From Halohasta salina (GTDB taxonomy: Archaea > Halobacteriota > Halobacteria > Halobacteriales > Haloferacaceae), in the NCBI RefSeq assembly GCF_024178165.1, contig NZ_JAMZIE010000007.1, positions 44,244-108,243 on the forward strand: 64,000 nt of DNA, in the 5' to 3' direction. The position numbers were made by a program, and so were the translations under genes. The notes below the pieces were generated by a model. It did not search any database. It saw nothing but the letters and a program-made list of their open reading frames with translations, and was not told the DNA's origin. Below are positions 45,898 through 55,327 of this stretch, piece by piece. Numbering within the stretch: position 1 is the first letter of the stretch; the number at the start of each line of letters is the position of its first letter.

Positions 45898-46461
45898 ATG
45901 TGGCCGCTCGGACACGCCGCCGTCGCCTATCTCGGCTACGCCGGCCTACGACACGCCCGCGGCACCGCCGCCCCGGAGTTCGGGGTCGTCGTCGCCCTGC
46001 TGGTCGGCAGCCAGCTACCGGATCTGGTCGACAAACCGCTGTCGTGGGGGCTGGGGGTGCTCCCGACGGGCCGAAGCTTCGCGCATTCGCTGGTCGTGTT
46101 GCTGCCGCTGGTGGCGGCCGGCGTCCTGCTGGCCGTCCGGTGGAACCGCACCGAGTACGGCGTTGCGGCCGGCGTCGGGGCGGTGCTCCACATCTTCGCC
46201 GACAGCCTGCCGTCGCTGTGGACCGACGAGGGGGTGGCGTTCCTGCTGTGGCCGCTGCTGGTGGTCGAGCCCTACGAGAGCGGTCCGCCCACGGTCGGCG
46301 GCTTGCTGGTCGACTCCCTCGGGAACCCCTACCTGCTCGTGGAGTTCGGGCTTGCGGCCCTCGCAGTCGGGGTCTGGCGACGCGACGGCTATCCGGGAGT
46401 GGCGGCGGTTCGCCACCGCCTGAGAGCGCTTCGCCGGCGGCTCACGGCGACAGGTCAGTGA
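45898..46461 (+). CDS. Metal-dependent hydrolase family membrane protein (DUF457/YdjM-like)
   Basis: A 187-residue membrane protein. Conserved histidine and aspartate residues of the YdjM-like family appear in WPLGHAAVAYLGY, GSQLPDLVDKPLSW, SFAHSLVV and LHIFADSLPS. The role is poorly known: bacterial members were named from LexA regulation. The ATG at 45898 is chosen because MWPLGHAAVAY starts the fold; it is 10 bp after the preceding gene, so they may form an operon. Confidence 0.78.
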   Translation: MWPLGHAAVAYLGYAGLRHARGTAAPEFGVVVALLVGSQLPDLVDKPLSWGLGVLPTGRSFAHSLVVLLPLVAAGVLLAVRWNRTEYGVAAGVGAVLHIFADSLPSLWTDEGVAFLLWPLLVVEPYESGPPTVGGLLVDSLGNPYLLVEFGLAALAVGVWRRDGYPGVAAVRHRLRALRRRLTATGQ

Positions 46462-46523
46462 CGTAGACGGGAACAAGAGGCGACTCGAAAACGGGGGTGT
46501 CGGGGGACGGCGAGTGCCGAGAA

Positions 46524-47393
46524 CTATTGGTCGTTCATCGCCTCGCTGGCGATGTTGCGGCCCCGGGAGTTGAGGGTGACCTCCCGGCGGACCCGGACCT
46601 CCTCGACGATGTCGAGGTCGACGAGTCGCTCGAAGATCTCCTCGACTTCGTCTACGTCCTTGCCGATGAACGCGGGGATCTCGAACGGCGAAACCCCCGA
46701 GTACAGCGCCATCAACACCTCCTTGTCGGCCTCCGAGAGGTCGACGTTGGTCTGGCTGCGGCGTTCGCCCTCCGAGAGGAACGCCTGGAGGAACATCGAG
46801 ATGCGCTTGGGGCCGGTGAGGTGGGTCTGGACGCTGGTGTCATTGTCGCCTTCGACGTGGGAGACTTGGATGACGACCTTCTTCTCGCCGTCGACCGTCC
46901 GCTGGTCGGTCTCGACCTCGCTGATGTCGTTGAGATCCATCCGGACGAACGCGCCGCTTTTGAGCGCTGCCGCGATCGCCTCCTTTTCGACCTTCAGGCG
47001 GGCTTTCTCCCAACTCGTGTCCTGAACGACACCGCCGGCGACGGCGGGGTGTTTGGCCTGAATCACCTTCTGGTCGAGGACGGCCTTGTACACCGAGTGC
47101 TGGAACTCCTCGTGGTCCGACGCCGAGATCAACATCACGTCGTTGTCGATCTTGAGGCTCAGGTAGCTCGAGACGGCGGCGATGTTCTGGTTCGGGTCGT
47201 GTCGACCGCCGAGCCCCTCGATATCCGACAGGGGGATGGTACGTTTGCCATCACCGGTCGCGATGATGATCCGGCGGTTCGACAGTAGGATCCGGCCCTG
47301 TGTCCACGAGACGTCGTTGATGGTCCGACCATCCTTGACGGCGCGTGCGAACCGACCTTTCGTATCAAGTATCTTGTACTCGCCTTCACTCAT
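46524..47393 (-). CDS. cheF: Chemotaxis-archaellum adaptor CheF
   Basis: A 289-residue DUF439 protein. It includes DTKGRFARAVKDGRTINDVSW-like N-terminal region (SWTQGRILLSNRRIIIATG) and a C-terminal winged-helix-like part (FERLVDLDIVEEVRVRREV). CheF proteins link phospho-CheY to the archaellum switch in haloarchaea. It is the last gene of the cheB-A-R block on the minus strand. Confidence 0.85.
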   Translation of the reverse strand: MSEGEYKILDTKGRFARAVKDGRTINDVSWTQGRILLSNRRIIIATGDGKRTIPLSDIEGLGGRHDPNQNIAAVSSYLSLKIDNDVMLISASDHEEFQHSVYKAVLDQKVIQAKHPAVAGGVVQDTSWEKARLKVEKEAIAAALKSGAFVRMDLNDISEVETDQRTVDGEKKVVIQVSHVEGDNDTSVQTHLTGPKRISMFLQAFLSEGERRSQTNVDLSEADKEVLMALYSGVSPFEIPAFIGKDVDEVEEIFERLVDLDIVEEVRVRREVTLNSRGRNIASEAMNDQ

Positions 47394-47455
47394 GATTGGT
47401 CAGCCCCCCTGAGAGTTAATCGTGACAATCCATTGGGGTGGGGGTGTCTTAGTAT

Positions 47456-48670
47456 TCACTGTCGACCCCGGAACTTCGAGACCGCCGCGAAGGCACGCTT
47501 GCGGACCTGTTTGCTGTCGTCTTCGGTCAGCTTCTGTATCATGTCGGCCGACCGCTCGCCGCCGATCTGGCCGAGGACGTAGACGGCTTTCGCGCGGGCT
47601 TCCTCGTCGTTCGACTCGTCGTCGACGAACTCCAGCAGTTCGTCTTCGACCCCCTCGCCGCCGATCTCGGCGAGGCTGGTGGCGGCGAACTGGGCGGTGG
47701 AGTTGTCGCTGCTTTCGAGGGCGTCGACCAGCACCTCGACCGTTCGGTCGTCGGGTTCGTCGACGACCCGGCCGAGGAACCACGCGGCGTTGCGCTGTTG
47801 GCGGGTCTGGGTGCTCTCCCCGAGGATCTCGACCAGCGGCTCGACGGTCGCCCGATCGGAGTTCTCCAGTTCGGAGACGACGGTATCGCGGATCTGGTGG
47901 CTCTGCTGGGTCGGCGCGTTCGACAGCAACTCGATGATCGAGAAGACGGCGGCGCTCCGGACGGCCGAACTGGGGTCGGTCAGCGCGTCGGCCAACGGCT
48001 GGACTGCTTGGACCGCACCGGCCTCGCCGAGCGAGGAGGCGGCGATCCGCCGGATCGAGGTGTTGTCGTCGTCGAGCATCTCCAGCAGCGCCGCCAACGC
48101 CTGATCAGTGCCGATCGAGGCCAAGGCGACTGCGGCCTCCCGGCGGACCTCGCCGTGAGGATCCGAAAGCCGGTTGATGAGTGCGGGCACCGCCTGCGGG
48201 TGGTCGAGTTGGGCCAGCGCCGCCGCACACCGGACCCGGACGTGGGGGTTGTCGTCTTCCAGTCGGTCGACCAGCTTCGGGAGCGCCGAGGCATCGCCGA
48301 GCTGGCCGAGCGCGCTGGCGGCGGCCATCCGAAGCTCTGGGACCTCCGAGGACAGCGCCTTGGCGAACTTCTGAGCGGTCGCCCAGTCGGCCCCCGAGTC
48401 GATCTTCGAGCCGGTGATCTTGATCAGCAGCTGCTCGACCGCCCCCGAGCCGATGGCGTCGAGCCCCTCGACGGCGGCCGACCGCACCTCCTCGTTGTCG
48501 TCGGTGACTGCGACCGAAACGAGGGTCTCGACGGACTCCGAGTCGGAGTCGCCAGCGAGATCGCCCAGCAGTTTGGCTGCCCGGGCCCGGACGGCCGGAC
48601 TGTCACTTTCGAGGAGAAGATCACGCAATCCCTCGGCGTCGCCATCGCGCGCGAGGTGATACAGGGACAT
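47456..48670 (-). CDS. HEAT-repeat protein of the chemotaxis block
   Basis: A 404-residue protein made almost wholly of helical PBS-lyase-type HEAT repeats, about 12 units such as PEVRAAAASALGQLGD-like ELRMAAASALGQLGDASAL and HVRVRCAAALAQLDHPQAV. It is similar in context to Halobacterium OE2401F, a HEAT protein tied to CheF and the archaellum. It probably serves as a scaffold. It is 3 bp from cheR, in an operon with the other che genes. Confidence 0.85.
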   Translation of the reverse strand: MSLYHLARDGDAEGLRDLLLESDSPAVRARAAKLLGDLAGDSDSESVETLVSVAVTDDNEEVRSAAVEGLDAIGSGAVEQLLIKITGSKIDSGADWATAQKFAKALSSEVPELRMAAASALGQLGDASALPKLVDRLEDDNPHVRVRCAAALAQLDHPQAVPALINRLSDPHGEVRREAAVALASIGTDQALAALLEMLDDDNTSIRRIAASSLGEAGAVQAVQPLADALTDPSSAVRSAAVFSIIELLSNAPTQQSHQIRDTVVSELENSDRATVEPLVEILGESTQTRQQRNAAWFLGRVVDEPDDRTVEVLVDALESSDNSTAQFAATSLAEIGGEGVEDELLEFVDDESNDEEARAKAVYVLGQIGGERSADMIQKLTEDDSKQVRKRAFAAVSKFRGRQ

Positions 48671-48673
48671 GGG

Positions 48674-49495
48674 TTAGCGATCCTCCGGCGTGTACTTGTA
48701 GATCCGGCACCGCTTGCTGACCGCCTCGAAGTCGTCCCGAAGCTCTTGGGGGACCGTCTCGGTCATCCCGACGACGAGGTAGCCGCCCGGCTTCAGCGAG
48801 GAAGTCAGCGTGTCGAACACCGGGATCTTGTACTCGCTGTCGATGTAGATCAACAGGTTCCGACAGAAGATCAGGTCGTAGTTCCGTTTGGGGCCGTCCT
48901 GCACCAGATCGTGGCGCTCGAAGTCGACCTGCCGGCGGACCTCAGGTTTGACCGTGAACTCGTTGCCCTCGACGTCGACGTACTGCTCGGGATCGTCCAG
49001 CAGGCTCAGTTCCTCGCCGATGTCGGTCGTGCGAGTGGTCTCGTACGTGCCCGCGCGGGCGTTCTCCAGTGCCTCGTCGCTGATGTCGGTGCCCAGCACC
49101 GAGAGCCGCGACTCGTCGATCTGTCGGTCGTCAAGCGCCAGCATGTACAGGGAGTAGGGCTCCCGACCGTCCGCACAGGGGGCGCTCCAGGCTTTCACCG
49201 AGCGGTGCTCCGAGGTCAGTTCCCGGAGCACCGGCCGGAGCGCCTCCCACATCTTCCCGTTGCGGAAGAAGTTGGTGACGTTGATTGTCAGCGAGTCCAT
49301 CAGCGACTCCTTCTCGCTGGGATCGTCCTTCAGAATCGAGAGATAGGCGTCGTACTCCTCGACGTCCTGCCGGCGCATCCGGGCGGTGATCCGGCGGTTG
49401 AGGTACGCCTCGTTGTAGTATTCGGGCTCGAAGTCGACCTCGTCTTGGATGTGTCGGACGACCCGCATGAACCCCTCGGTGTCGGTGTTGCTCAT
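48674..49495 (-). CDS. cheR: Chemotaxis methyltransferase CheR
   Basis: A 273-residue SAM-dependent glutamate methyltransferase for chemoreceptors. The N-terminal helical part has ITARMRRQDVEEYDAYL, and the catalytic domain has VTNFFRNGKMWEAL, KAWSAPCADGREPYSL and YDLIFCRNLLIYID. It overlaps the cheA stop by 4 bp. Confidence 0.95.
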   Translation of the reverse strand: MSNTDTEGFMRVVRHIQDEVDFEPEYYNEAYLNRRITARMRRQDVEEYDAYLSILKDDPSEKESLMDSLTINVTNFFRNGKMWEALRPVLRELTSEHRSVKAWSAPCADGREPYSLYMLALDDRQIDESRLSVLGTDISDEALENARAGTYETTRTTDIGEELSLLDDPEQYVDVEGNEFTVKPEVRRQVDFERHDLVQDGPKRNYDLIFCRNLLIYIDSEYKIPVFDTLTSSLKPGGYLVVGMTETVPQELRDDFEAVSKRCRIYKYTPEDR

Positions 49496-51618
49496 AGCGT
49501 CACCACGTCGAGCACTGCGACGACGTCACCGTCGCCGAGGACGGCGGTCCCGCTGAGGCCGGGGATCCCGCTGAGGACCCCTTCGAGCGGTTTGACGACC
49601 ACCTCCTCCTGATCGATCACCTGATCGCAGTGGAGTGCGACCTTGCGCTTTTCGTCCCTGATTCGCAGCAACATCCCGTTGCCGTTGACCGCGGTGGGCT
49701 CGTCGAGGGCCTCGCCGAGTCGGAGCACCGGGTAGATGTCGTCGTCGTGTTCGATGATCTCCTTGTTGTTGGTCTCCTCGATCTCGGTGGCGCGGGTGAC
49801 CTCGGCGATGTTCTTGACCGGAATGCCGTACTCCGTGCCGCCGACCTCGACGAACATCACCTTGACGATGGCGACGGTCACCGGCAGTCGGAGCCGGACG
49901 ACCGTCCCCTCGCCGAGTTCGCTGTCGACGCTGACGGTGCCGTCGAGCTGTTTGACGGTGTTGCGGACGACGTCCATCCCGACACCGCGGCCGGAGACGT
50001 CGGTGACCTCCTCGGCGGTCGAGAAGCCGGGATGGAAGATCAGCTCGTAGATCTCGGAGTCGTCCATCAGCTCCAGTTCGTCCTCGGTTTTGACCCCCTC
50101 GTTGATGGCCTTCTCCTTGAGCATCTCCTTGTCGAGGCCCTGGCCGTCGTCGGCGACCTCGATGGTGACGTGGTCCCGCTCGCGGGTCGCCGTCAACGAC
50201 ACCGAGCCGGTCGGTGATTTGCCCTTCTCCTCGCGTTCCTCCGGCGGCTCGATCCCGTGGTCGACCGAGTTCCGCAGGATGTGGATCAGGGGATCGCGGA
50301 TCTCGGTGAGGATGGTGCGGTCGAGTTCGATATCCGACCCCGAGACGTTGAAGTTGACCTTCTTGCCCGTTTCACGGGCGACATCCCGGACCAGACGCGG
50401 GAAGGTGTCGACGATCTTCGACAGCGGGATCAGCCGCATGTCCATCGCCGTGTTCTGGAGGTTGGCGGTGATCTTGTCGAGTTCGTCGAGGTTGTCCGAG
50501 TCCATCCCCGCCGACTCCATCTCCCGGCGGAGTTTGATCCGGCTCGTCACCAGCTGTTCGACGAGGTTGTACAGCTCGTCGAGTTGGTCGACGTCGACGC
50601 GGACGGAGGCGATGTTGGTGCCGTCCTTCTTCGAGCGGCTCGGCCCCGACCGGCCACCCGAGGAGTCGCTCCCCGAGTCGCCGCCGTCGTCGGTCGAGTC
50701 GCTGTCGTCGCTCGAATCGCCGTCGTCGGCGGTCGACTCGTCGTCACCGGTCGCGTGAGTGATATCGAGGTCGGCGGCCTCGCTGGCGGTCATCGGATCG
50801 TCGACGATCGCCGTCACGGGTTCGACCGAGACGGACTCGACCTTGCTCAGCGACGAGAGGCCGCTCTCGATGGCCTCGTCGGAGGAGTCGATCAGATAGA
50901 GGTCGAACGTCTCCTCGAACTCGCCGTTCTCGATGGTTTCGCGGTCGGGGTCGGTCGTGAACGTCTCGTAGGCGTCGTCCAGTGCTTGGAGAACGAAGAT
51001 GGCGTCGACGCCCTGCATCGCCGAGTCGCCGAGGCCGACGGTCGCCCGGAAGACGGCGTGGCCGGTGTCGAGTTCGTGGTCGGCCAGCTCATCGGGAAGG
51101 TCGATGTCGGGAGCGTCGCCGTCATCGGAGCCCCCGTCGTCGTCGGATGGCTCGTCGGCATCCTCGGTCGATTCGTCGGCGTCGTCGTCGCTGCTGCCGC
51201 CGCTGTCACTGCTACCACTGTCGGCCTGACCGGGGGCCTCGCCGGTCTCGATCAGTTCCCGGAGGTCGGCCTCGACCCCCGAGGCGTCGAGGTCGGTGTC
51301 GCCCTGTTCGGCGATATCGTCGACCATCGCGCTGAGGTAGTCGACGGCGTCGAACAGCAGGTCCATCAGCTCGGGGGTGATATCGATCTCGCCGGCGCGG
51401 ATCTCGTCGAGGAGATCCTCCATCTCGTGGGCGAGATCGCTGACCGAGTCGTACCCCATCGCCGCCCCGTTGCCCTTGAGGGTGTGGGCCGTCCGGAAGA
51501 TCTGGTCCATTGCCTCGTCGTCCTCGGGGTCGGCCTCCAGATCCAGTAGGGCGTTGTTGAGGTCGGTGATTCCCTCCTCGCTTTCGGCCACGAAGGCCTT
51601 ACGGTGTTCGTCACTCAT
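49492..51618 (-). CDS. cheA: Chemotaxis histidine kinase CheA
   Basis: A 708-residue class II histidine kinase. The phosphorylated histidine is H45 in FRTAHTLKGNGAAMGY. A large acidic linker (about 135-340) follows, including a small P2-like domain. The dimer helices, HATPase (IDPLIHILRNSVDHGIEP; DVSGRGVGMDVVR) and CheW-like C-terminus are all present. It phosphorylates CheY and CheB. It is one base from cheB and overlaps cheR by 4 bp. Confidence 0.96.
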   Translation of the reverse strand: MSDEHRKAFVAESEEGITDLNNALLDLEADPEDDEAMDQIFRTAHTLKGNGAAMGYDSVSDLAHEMEDLLDEIRAGEIDITPELMDLLFDAVDYLSAMVDDIAEQGDTDLDASGVEADLRELIETGEAPGQADSGSSDSGGSSDDDADESTEDADEPSDDDGGSDDGDAPDIDLPDELADHELDTGHAVFRATVGLGDSAMQGVDAIFVLQALDDAYETFTTDPDRETIENGEFEETFDLYLIDSSDEAIESGLSSLSKVESVSVEPVTAIVDDPMTASEAADLDITHATGDDESTADDGDSSDDSDSTDDGGDSGSDSSGGRSGPSRSKKDGTNIASVRVDVDQLDELYNLVEQLVTSRIKLRREMESAGMDSDNLDELDKITANLQNTAMDMRLIPLSKIVDTFPRLVRDVARETGKKVNFNVSGSDIELDRTILTEIRDPLIHILRNSVDHGIEPPEEREEKGKSPTGSVSLTATRERDHVTIEVADDGQGLDKEMLKEKAINEGVKTEDELELMDDSEIYELIFHPGFSTAEEVTDVSGRGVGMDVVRNTVKQLDGTVSVDSELGEGTVVRLRLPVTVAIVKVMFVEVGGTEYGIPVKNIAEVTRATEIEETNNKEIIEHDDDIYPVLRLGEALDEPTAVNGNGMLLRIRDEKRKVALHCDQVIDQEEVVVKPLEGVLSGIPGLSGTAVLGDGDVVAVLDVVTL

Positions 51619-52695
51619 CTACACCAACTCCCGTATCGTTGCTGCGACGTCGTCGAGCGGACAGACGGTGTCGATACATCCGGCTTCGACTGCTCGTTTC
51701 GGCATTCCATAGATAACACAGCTGTCTTCGTCTTGGGCGATCGTCGGCCCACCGGCGTCCTGAATCGCACAGATGCCGTCGGCACCGTCGGCACCCATAC
51801 CGGTGAGGATCACCCCAGTCAGTGGATCCGTGATCGTTTCGGCTGCCGATTCCATCGTGACGTTGACCGCGGGCATCACCGAGTGACCCAGATCGTCGTC
51901 GATGAGGCCCACCCGGATGCGACCGCTGCGGTAGCCCGTGATCTCCATGTGTTTGCCACCTTTCGCGACCAGCGCCTCGCCGGCCCCAATCCGGGCGCCG
52001 TCGGTCGCCTCCTGGACGTCGTAGGCCCGAGTGGCCTCGTCGAGCCGGGTGGCGAACCGCGAGGTGAAGGCCTCCGGCATATGCTGGACGATCAACACCC
52101 GGCAGTCGCCGCCGGGTAGCTCGCTCAGCACCGTCTCGACAGCGTTCGGCCCACCGGTCGACGACCCGATGACGACCGTCCGGGTGTCGTCGAAGGCCTC
52201 GCCGCTCGGCGTCGACGCCGCGGATGGGGTCGCGGTGGTCGCGGCCGCCGCGCCGGCGGCGGTCGCCGACCGCTCGGCTCGGTTGGCCTGTTCGAGATCG
52301 GCGTCGGCGACCGTCCGGATCGTCTCGATCAGCTGATCGCCCAGCCGGGAGACCTCCATCGACACCTCGCCGCCGGGTTTGGCGAAGAAGTCGACCGCCC
52401 CCTTCTCTAAGGCCTCGAAGGTCACCTCGGCGTCGTCGTCGGTGTAGGCGCTCAACATGAGCACGGGCGTCGGGTTCTCCGCCATGATCCGCTCGACGGC
52501 CTCGATGCCGTTCATCCGCGGCATCTCGAGGTCCATCGTCACCACGTCGGGCTGCTCGTCGGCGATCACCTCGAGGGCCTCTTGGCCGTCTTTTGCCTCG
52601 CCGACGACCGGAATCCCGCCGTCGTCGAGGAGGTCCGTGATCAACCCACGCATGAACCGCGAGTCGTCCACGACGACCGTCCGTGGGTTACGCAT
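51619..52695 (-). CDS. cheB: Chemotaxis methylesterase CheB
   Basis: A 358-residue receiver plus esterase. The receiver has D10/D11 and phospho-aspartate D55 in VVTMDLEMPR. The esterase has the serine in VVIGSSTGGPNAV, histidine in LIVQHMPEAF and aspartate in GMGADGADG. It demethylates receptors. The ATG at 52695 is chosen to start MRNPRTVVVDD; upstream GTG codons are possible. It begins the minus-strand che operon, divergent from cheW. Confidence 0.93.
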   Translation of the reverse strand: MRNPRTVVVDDSRFMRGLITDLLDDGGIPVVGEAKDGQEALEVIADEQPDVVTMDLEMPRMNGIEAVERIMAENPTPVLMLSAYTDDDAEVTFEALEKGAVDFFAKPGGEVSMEVSRLGDQLIETIRTVADADLEQANRAERSATAAGAAAATTATPSAASTPSGEAFDDTRTVVIGSSTGGPNAVETVLSELPGGDCRVLIVQHMPEAFTSRFATRLDEATRAYDVQEATDGARIGAGEALVAKGGKHMEITGYRSGRIRVGLIDDDLGHSVMPAVNVTMESAAETITDPLTGVILTGMGADGADGICAIQDAGGPTIAQDEDSCVIYGMPKRAVEAGCIDTVCPLDDVAATIRELV

Positions 52696-52879
52696 CACCA
52701 CCACCACTGAAGTCGGCAACGCGAACCCCACGCGGGCTCGGCGACGCACACGCTGGGTGCGTTGGTTTGGTCCACATTACGACCGACTACTAAAACGCCG
52801 AGAATAAAGCCACCGACCCGAAAATCATGGCTGATAATTTATCGGACAGAGTTAACTATCGACACCAAGCAGTATCGGT

Positions 52880-53344
52880 ATGGCGCAGAGCGAGACGTCC
52901 ACAGAGGACGAGGAAGGCGGCTCGGGCGGCGGGCCGACACAGGTCCTCGAGTTCGGACTCGGCGACGAAACGTACTGTCTGGACATCGATGTGATCGACG
53001 AGATCGTCGACGCCGGCCAGCTGACGCGGATCCCCAACTCGCCGCCACAGGTCGAGGGCGTGATGGATCTCCGCGGCCGCACCACCTCGATCATCAATCC
53101 CAAGACGGTGTTCGATATCGAGGAGGACGGCGAACGCAACCGGATCATCGTCTTCGATCCCGACGCGATCGGCGATCAGGGCACCATCGGCTGGATCGTC
53201 GACGAAGTGTATCAAGTCTCTAACATTACCCCGGACGACGTAGACGAGACGACGACCGCCAACGACGAAAACGTCCACGGGATCGTCAAGGGCGACGACA
53301 AGTTCGTCGTCTGGGTCGACCCCGACATCGTCGGCGACCAGTAG
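52880..53344 (+). CDS. cheW: Chemotaxis adaptor CheW
   Basis: A 154-residue CheW fold (VLEFGLGDETYCLDIDVIDE, RIPNSPPQVEGVMDLRGR). It couples receptors to CheA. The first 20 residues are acidic and disordered. A TATA-like AGTTAACTAT at about 52850-52860 lies near -25. It is divergent from cheB, the two sharing 184 bp. Confidence 0.95.
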   Translation: MAQSETSTEDEEGGSGGGPTQVLEFGLGDETYCLDIDVIDEIVDAGQLTRIPNSPPQVEGVMDLRGRTTSIINPKTVFDIEEDGERNRIIVFDPDAIGDQGTIGWIVDEVYQVSNITPDDVDETTTANDENVHGIVKGDDKFVVWVDPDIVGDQ

Positions 53345-53431
53345 CCCGACTCGCCGCGGCTTTCAAACCGGTTCTCAATCGTGAGAACTGGGTACGAACC
53401 CTTATTTAGCGATACGACACCACTGTTCTCC

Positions 53432-54124
53432 ATGCGCGTCTCAAGCGGCGTCGATGGCTTCGACCGGCTCGTCGACGGCGGCTTTCCCACCGGGCGGCTC
53501 TACGTACTCAGTGGCCCACCGGGGAGCGGGAAGACGACGTTCTCCGCACAGTTCATGGCCGACGGCGCGGCCGCCGGCGAGACCAGCCTCTACGTCAGTA
53601 TGCACGAGACGCGTGATGGTATCGTATCCGACATGTCGGGCTACGAGTTCGGCTTCGAGGAGGCAATCGACTCCGAGTCGATCACGTTCCTCGATGCGCT
53701 GTCCTCGGAGGGGCGTCGCTTCTTCGGGGGGCCGGGCGAGAAGATGGACCGGACCAACGTCACCAACCGGCTGGCCGGCTTCATCAACTCCCGGGATATC
53801 GACCGAGTGGTCATCGACTCGACGATGCTGTTGCGCTACCTGTTCGACGAGAGCGACACGACGCTGATGCGGTTTCTGACCGCGGTCAAGCGTACCTCGG
53901 CGACGACCCTGTTGATCTCGGAGATGACCGACCCCTCGGCGTACGCCGACGAGCACTTCCTGGCCCACGGCGTCGTCTTCTTCCACAACTATCTGGAGGA
54001 CGACGGCATGCGTCGGGGCATTCAGGTGATCAAGATGCGTGGTACCGACGTCGACACCGACATCCACACCCTCGCGTTCGGAGAGGGTGGACTGGAAGTA
54101 ACCACCGGACCGCCGGGGGGATAG
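53432..54124 (+). CDS. KaiC-like RecA-superfamily ATPase (chemotaxis-linked)
   Basis: A 230-residue KaiC/RAD55-type protein with SSGVDGFDRLVDGGFPTGRL and Walker A LSGPPGSGKTTFSAQF. Walker B-like RVVIDSTMLL follows. The ATG at 53432 is preferred because a TATA-like CTTATTTAGC lies at about 53401-53410. It starts a plus-strand group of unknown genes just after cheW, with zero gap to the next gene. The role is not known; location suggests taxis signalling. Confidence 0.8.
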   Translation: MRVSSGVDGFDRLVDGGFPTGRLYVLSGPPGSGKTTFSAQFMADGAAAGETSLYVSMHETRDGIVSDMSGYEFGFEEAIDSESITFLDALSSEGRRFFGGPGEKMDRTNVTNRLAGFINSRDIDRVVIDSTMLLRYLFDESDTTLMRFLTAVKRTSATTLLISEMTDPSAYADEHFLAHGVVFFHNYLEDDGMRRGIQVIKMRGTDVDTDIHTLAFGEGGLEVTTGPPGG

Positions 54125-54538
54125 ATGTACGAATCGACGTTCTCGACCGACTGGAGCGAACTCGACCGCGACGAGGCCGTCGAGCGCGCCTACGCGCTGG
54201 GTGTGGCCTCGGCGTTCGGCGACCCCCACCGCGAGGAGTACGAAGCCATCAAAGCCGCCGCCGGCTCGAGTTACGACCGCAGCCTCATCGAGCTCGCCCA
54301 CGATCAGGGGCGGAGCCAAGCCCTCCAGCTCGAGGCTGCCTCGACCGACACGGCCCCCGAAGAGGTCTGGGGCCGGCTCGTCGAGTCGGCACCGGTCGAC
54401 CTGCCCGAACCCGAGGGCGGGCTGCCCGACGTGCTGGGCCCGACCGCGCTCCTCGATCGGATCGACCACCTCGAAGGACCGCCGTCGACCCTGCGAAAGC
54501 CATCGTTTTTATCCAGAGACGACCGAGACAATGTGTAG
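54125..54538 (+). CDS. Small hypothetical protein in chemotaxis-linked group
   Basis: A 137-residue acidic protein beginning MYESTFSTDWSELDRDEAVE. It has helical segments (AVERAYALGVASAFG, SLIELAHDQGRSQALQLE) and a polar C-terminal tail. No motif that I recognise. The start directly abuts the stop of the KaiC-like gene, which implies coupled synthesis and possibly a partner role. Confidence 0.75.
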   Translation: MYESTFSTDWSELDRDEAVERAYALGVASAFGDPHREEYEAIKAAAGSSYDRSLIELAHDQGRSQALQLEAASTDTAPEEVWGRLVESAPVDLPEPEGGLPDVLGPTALLDRIDHLEGPPSTLRKPSFLSRDDRDNV

Positions 54539-54633
54539 AGCCACCCTCCACCACTGCCGACCGCTGCCGCCACGAGCGGTAGTACCGTTGACAACCCGTG
54601 ACCCAATCGATTCGACGTGACCACACAGAACCC

Positions 54634-55257
54634 ATGTCCGTAGAGGAACTCCCGCTGGCACCGACGCTCACCGACGCCGAGAGCGTCGTCATCGCCGGTC
54701 CCCCGATGAGCGGGAAGTACGACCTCATGCACCGCCTCCTCGGCGAAGCCGGCCACCGGTCGATCATCCTCTCGACCGGCCACGACGCCGAACGGGTTCG
54801 CACCGACTACACCGACACCACCGGTGCGGACCCCGACACCGTCGCCGTCGTCGACTGCGTCTCCCGCGAGCAGGGCGGCGAAGCCGACGACACCGAGCGC
54901 ATCAAGTACGCCTCCTCGCCGAAGAATCTCACCGAACTCGGCGTGAAGTTCACCGAACTCGCCGAGAACTGGGAGACCCACCCCGAGACGACCGTCGGCG
55001 TCCACTCGCTGTCCCAACTGCTGATGTACTGGGATGCCGATCGGATCTACCAGTTCGTTCGCGTCCTGCTGGGCCGGACCCGCAATCAGGACTGGCTGAC
55101 CGTCGCGGTCATCAACTCCACGATGCACGACGAGCGCACCCTCCATACCCTGTTGGATCCCTTCGATACGGTCGTCGACACCCGAACGACCGACGAGGGC
55201 TGGGAGATGCGCGCTCGCGACTGGAGTTCCTCGCCGACGGCGTGGCAGCAGTTCTGA
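54634..55257 (+). CDS. HTR-like RecA-superfamily protein
   Basis: A 207-residue protein with a P-loop-like VVIAGPPMSGKYDLMHRLL, strand VAVVDCVSREQG and a later TVAVINSTMHDERTL. The fold is a shortened RecA/KaiC core, of the kind often annotated HTR-like in haloarchaea. It lacks a normal second-lobe. The ATG at 54634 starts MSVEELPLAPTL and is preferred to the frame's first codon. Third gene in the group after cheW; function unknown. Confidence 0.72.
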   Translation: MSVEELPLAPTLTDAESVVIAGPPMSGKYDLMHRLLGEAGHRSIILSTGHDAERVRTDYTDTTGADPDTVAVVDCVSREQGGEADDTERIKYASSPKNLTELGVKFTELAENWETHPETTVGVHSLSQLLMYWDADRIYQFVRVLLGRTRNQDWLTVAVINSTMHDERTLHTLLDPFDTVVDTRTTDEGWEMRARDWSSSPTAWQQF

Positions 55258-55327
55258 GGCCGAGCGCCGACTCGTCTACCGGGGGCCGGATCGCCCAGTT
55301 TTTTACCGTGCTGACCGATGGGCCGAC

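Noticed and set aside
47798..49612. Plus-strand open frame opposite the HEAT and cheR genes
   Set aside because: Antisense to two well-identified genes. Its repeats only mirror the HEAT repeats.
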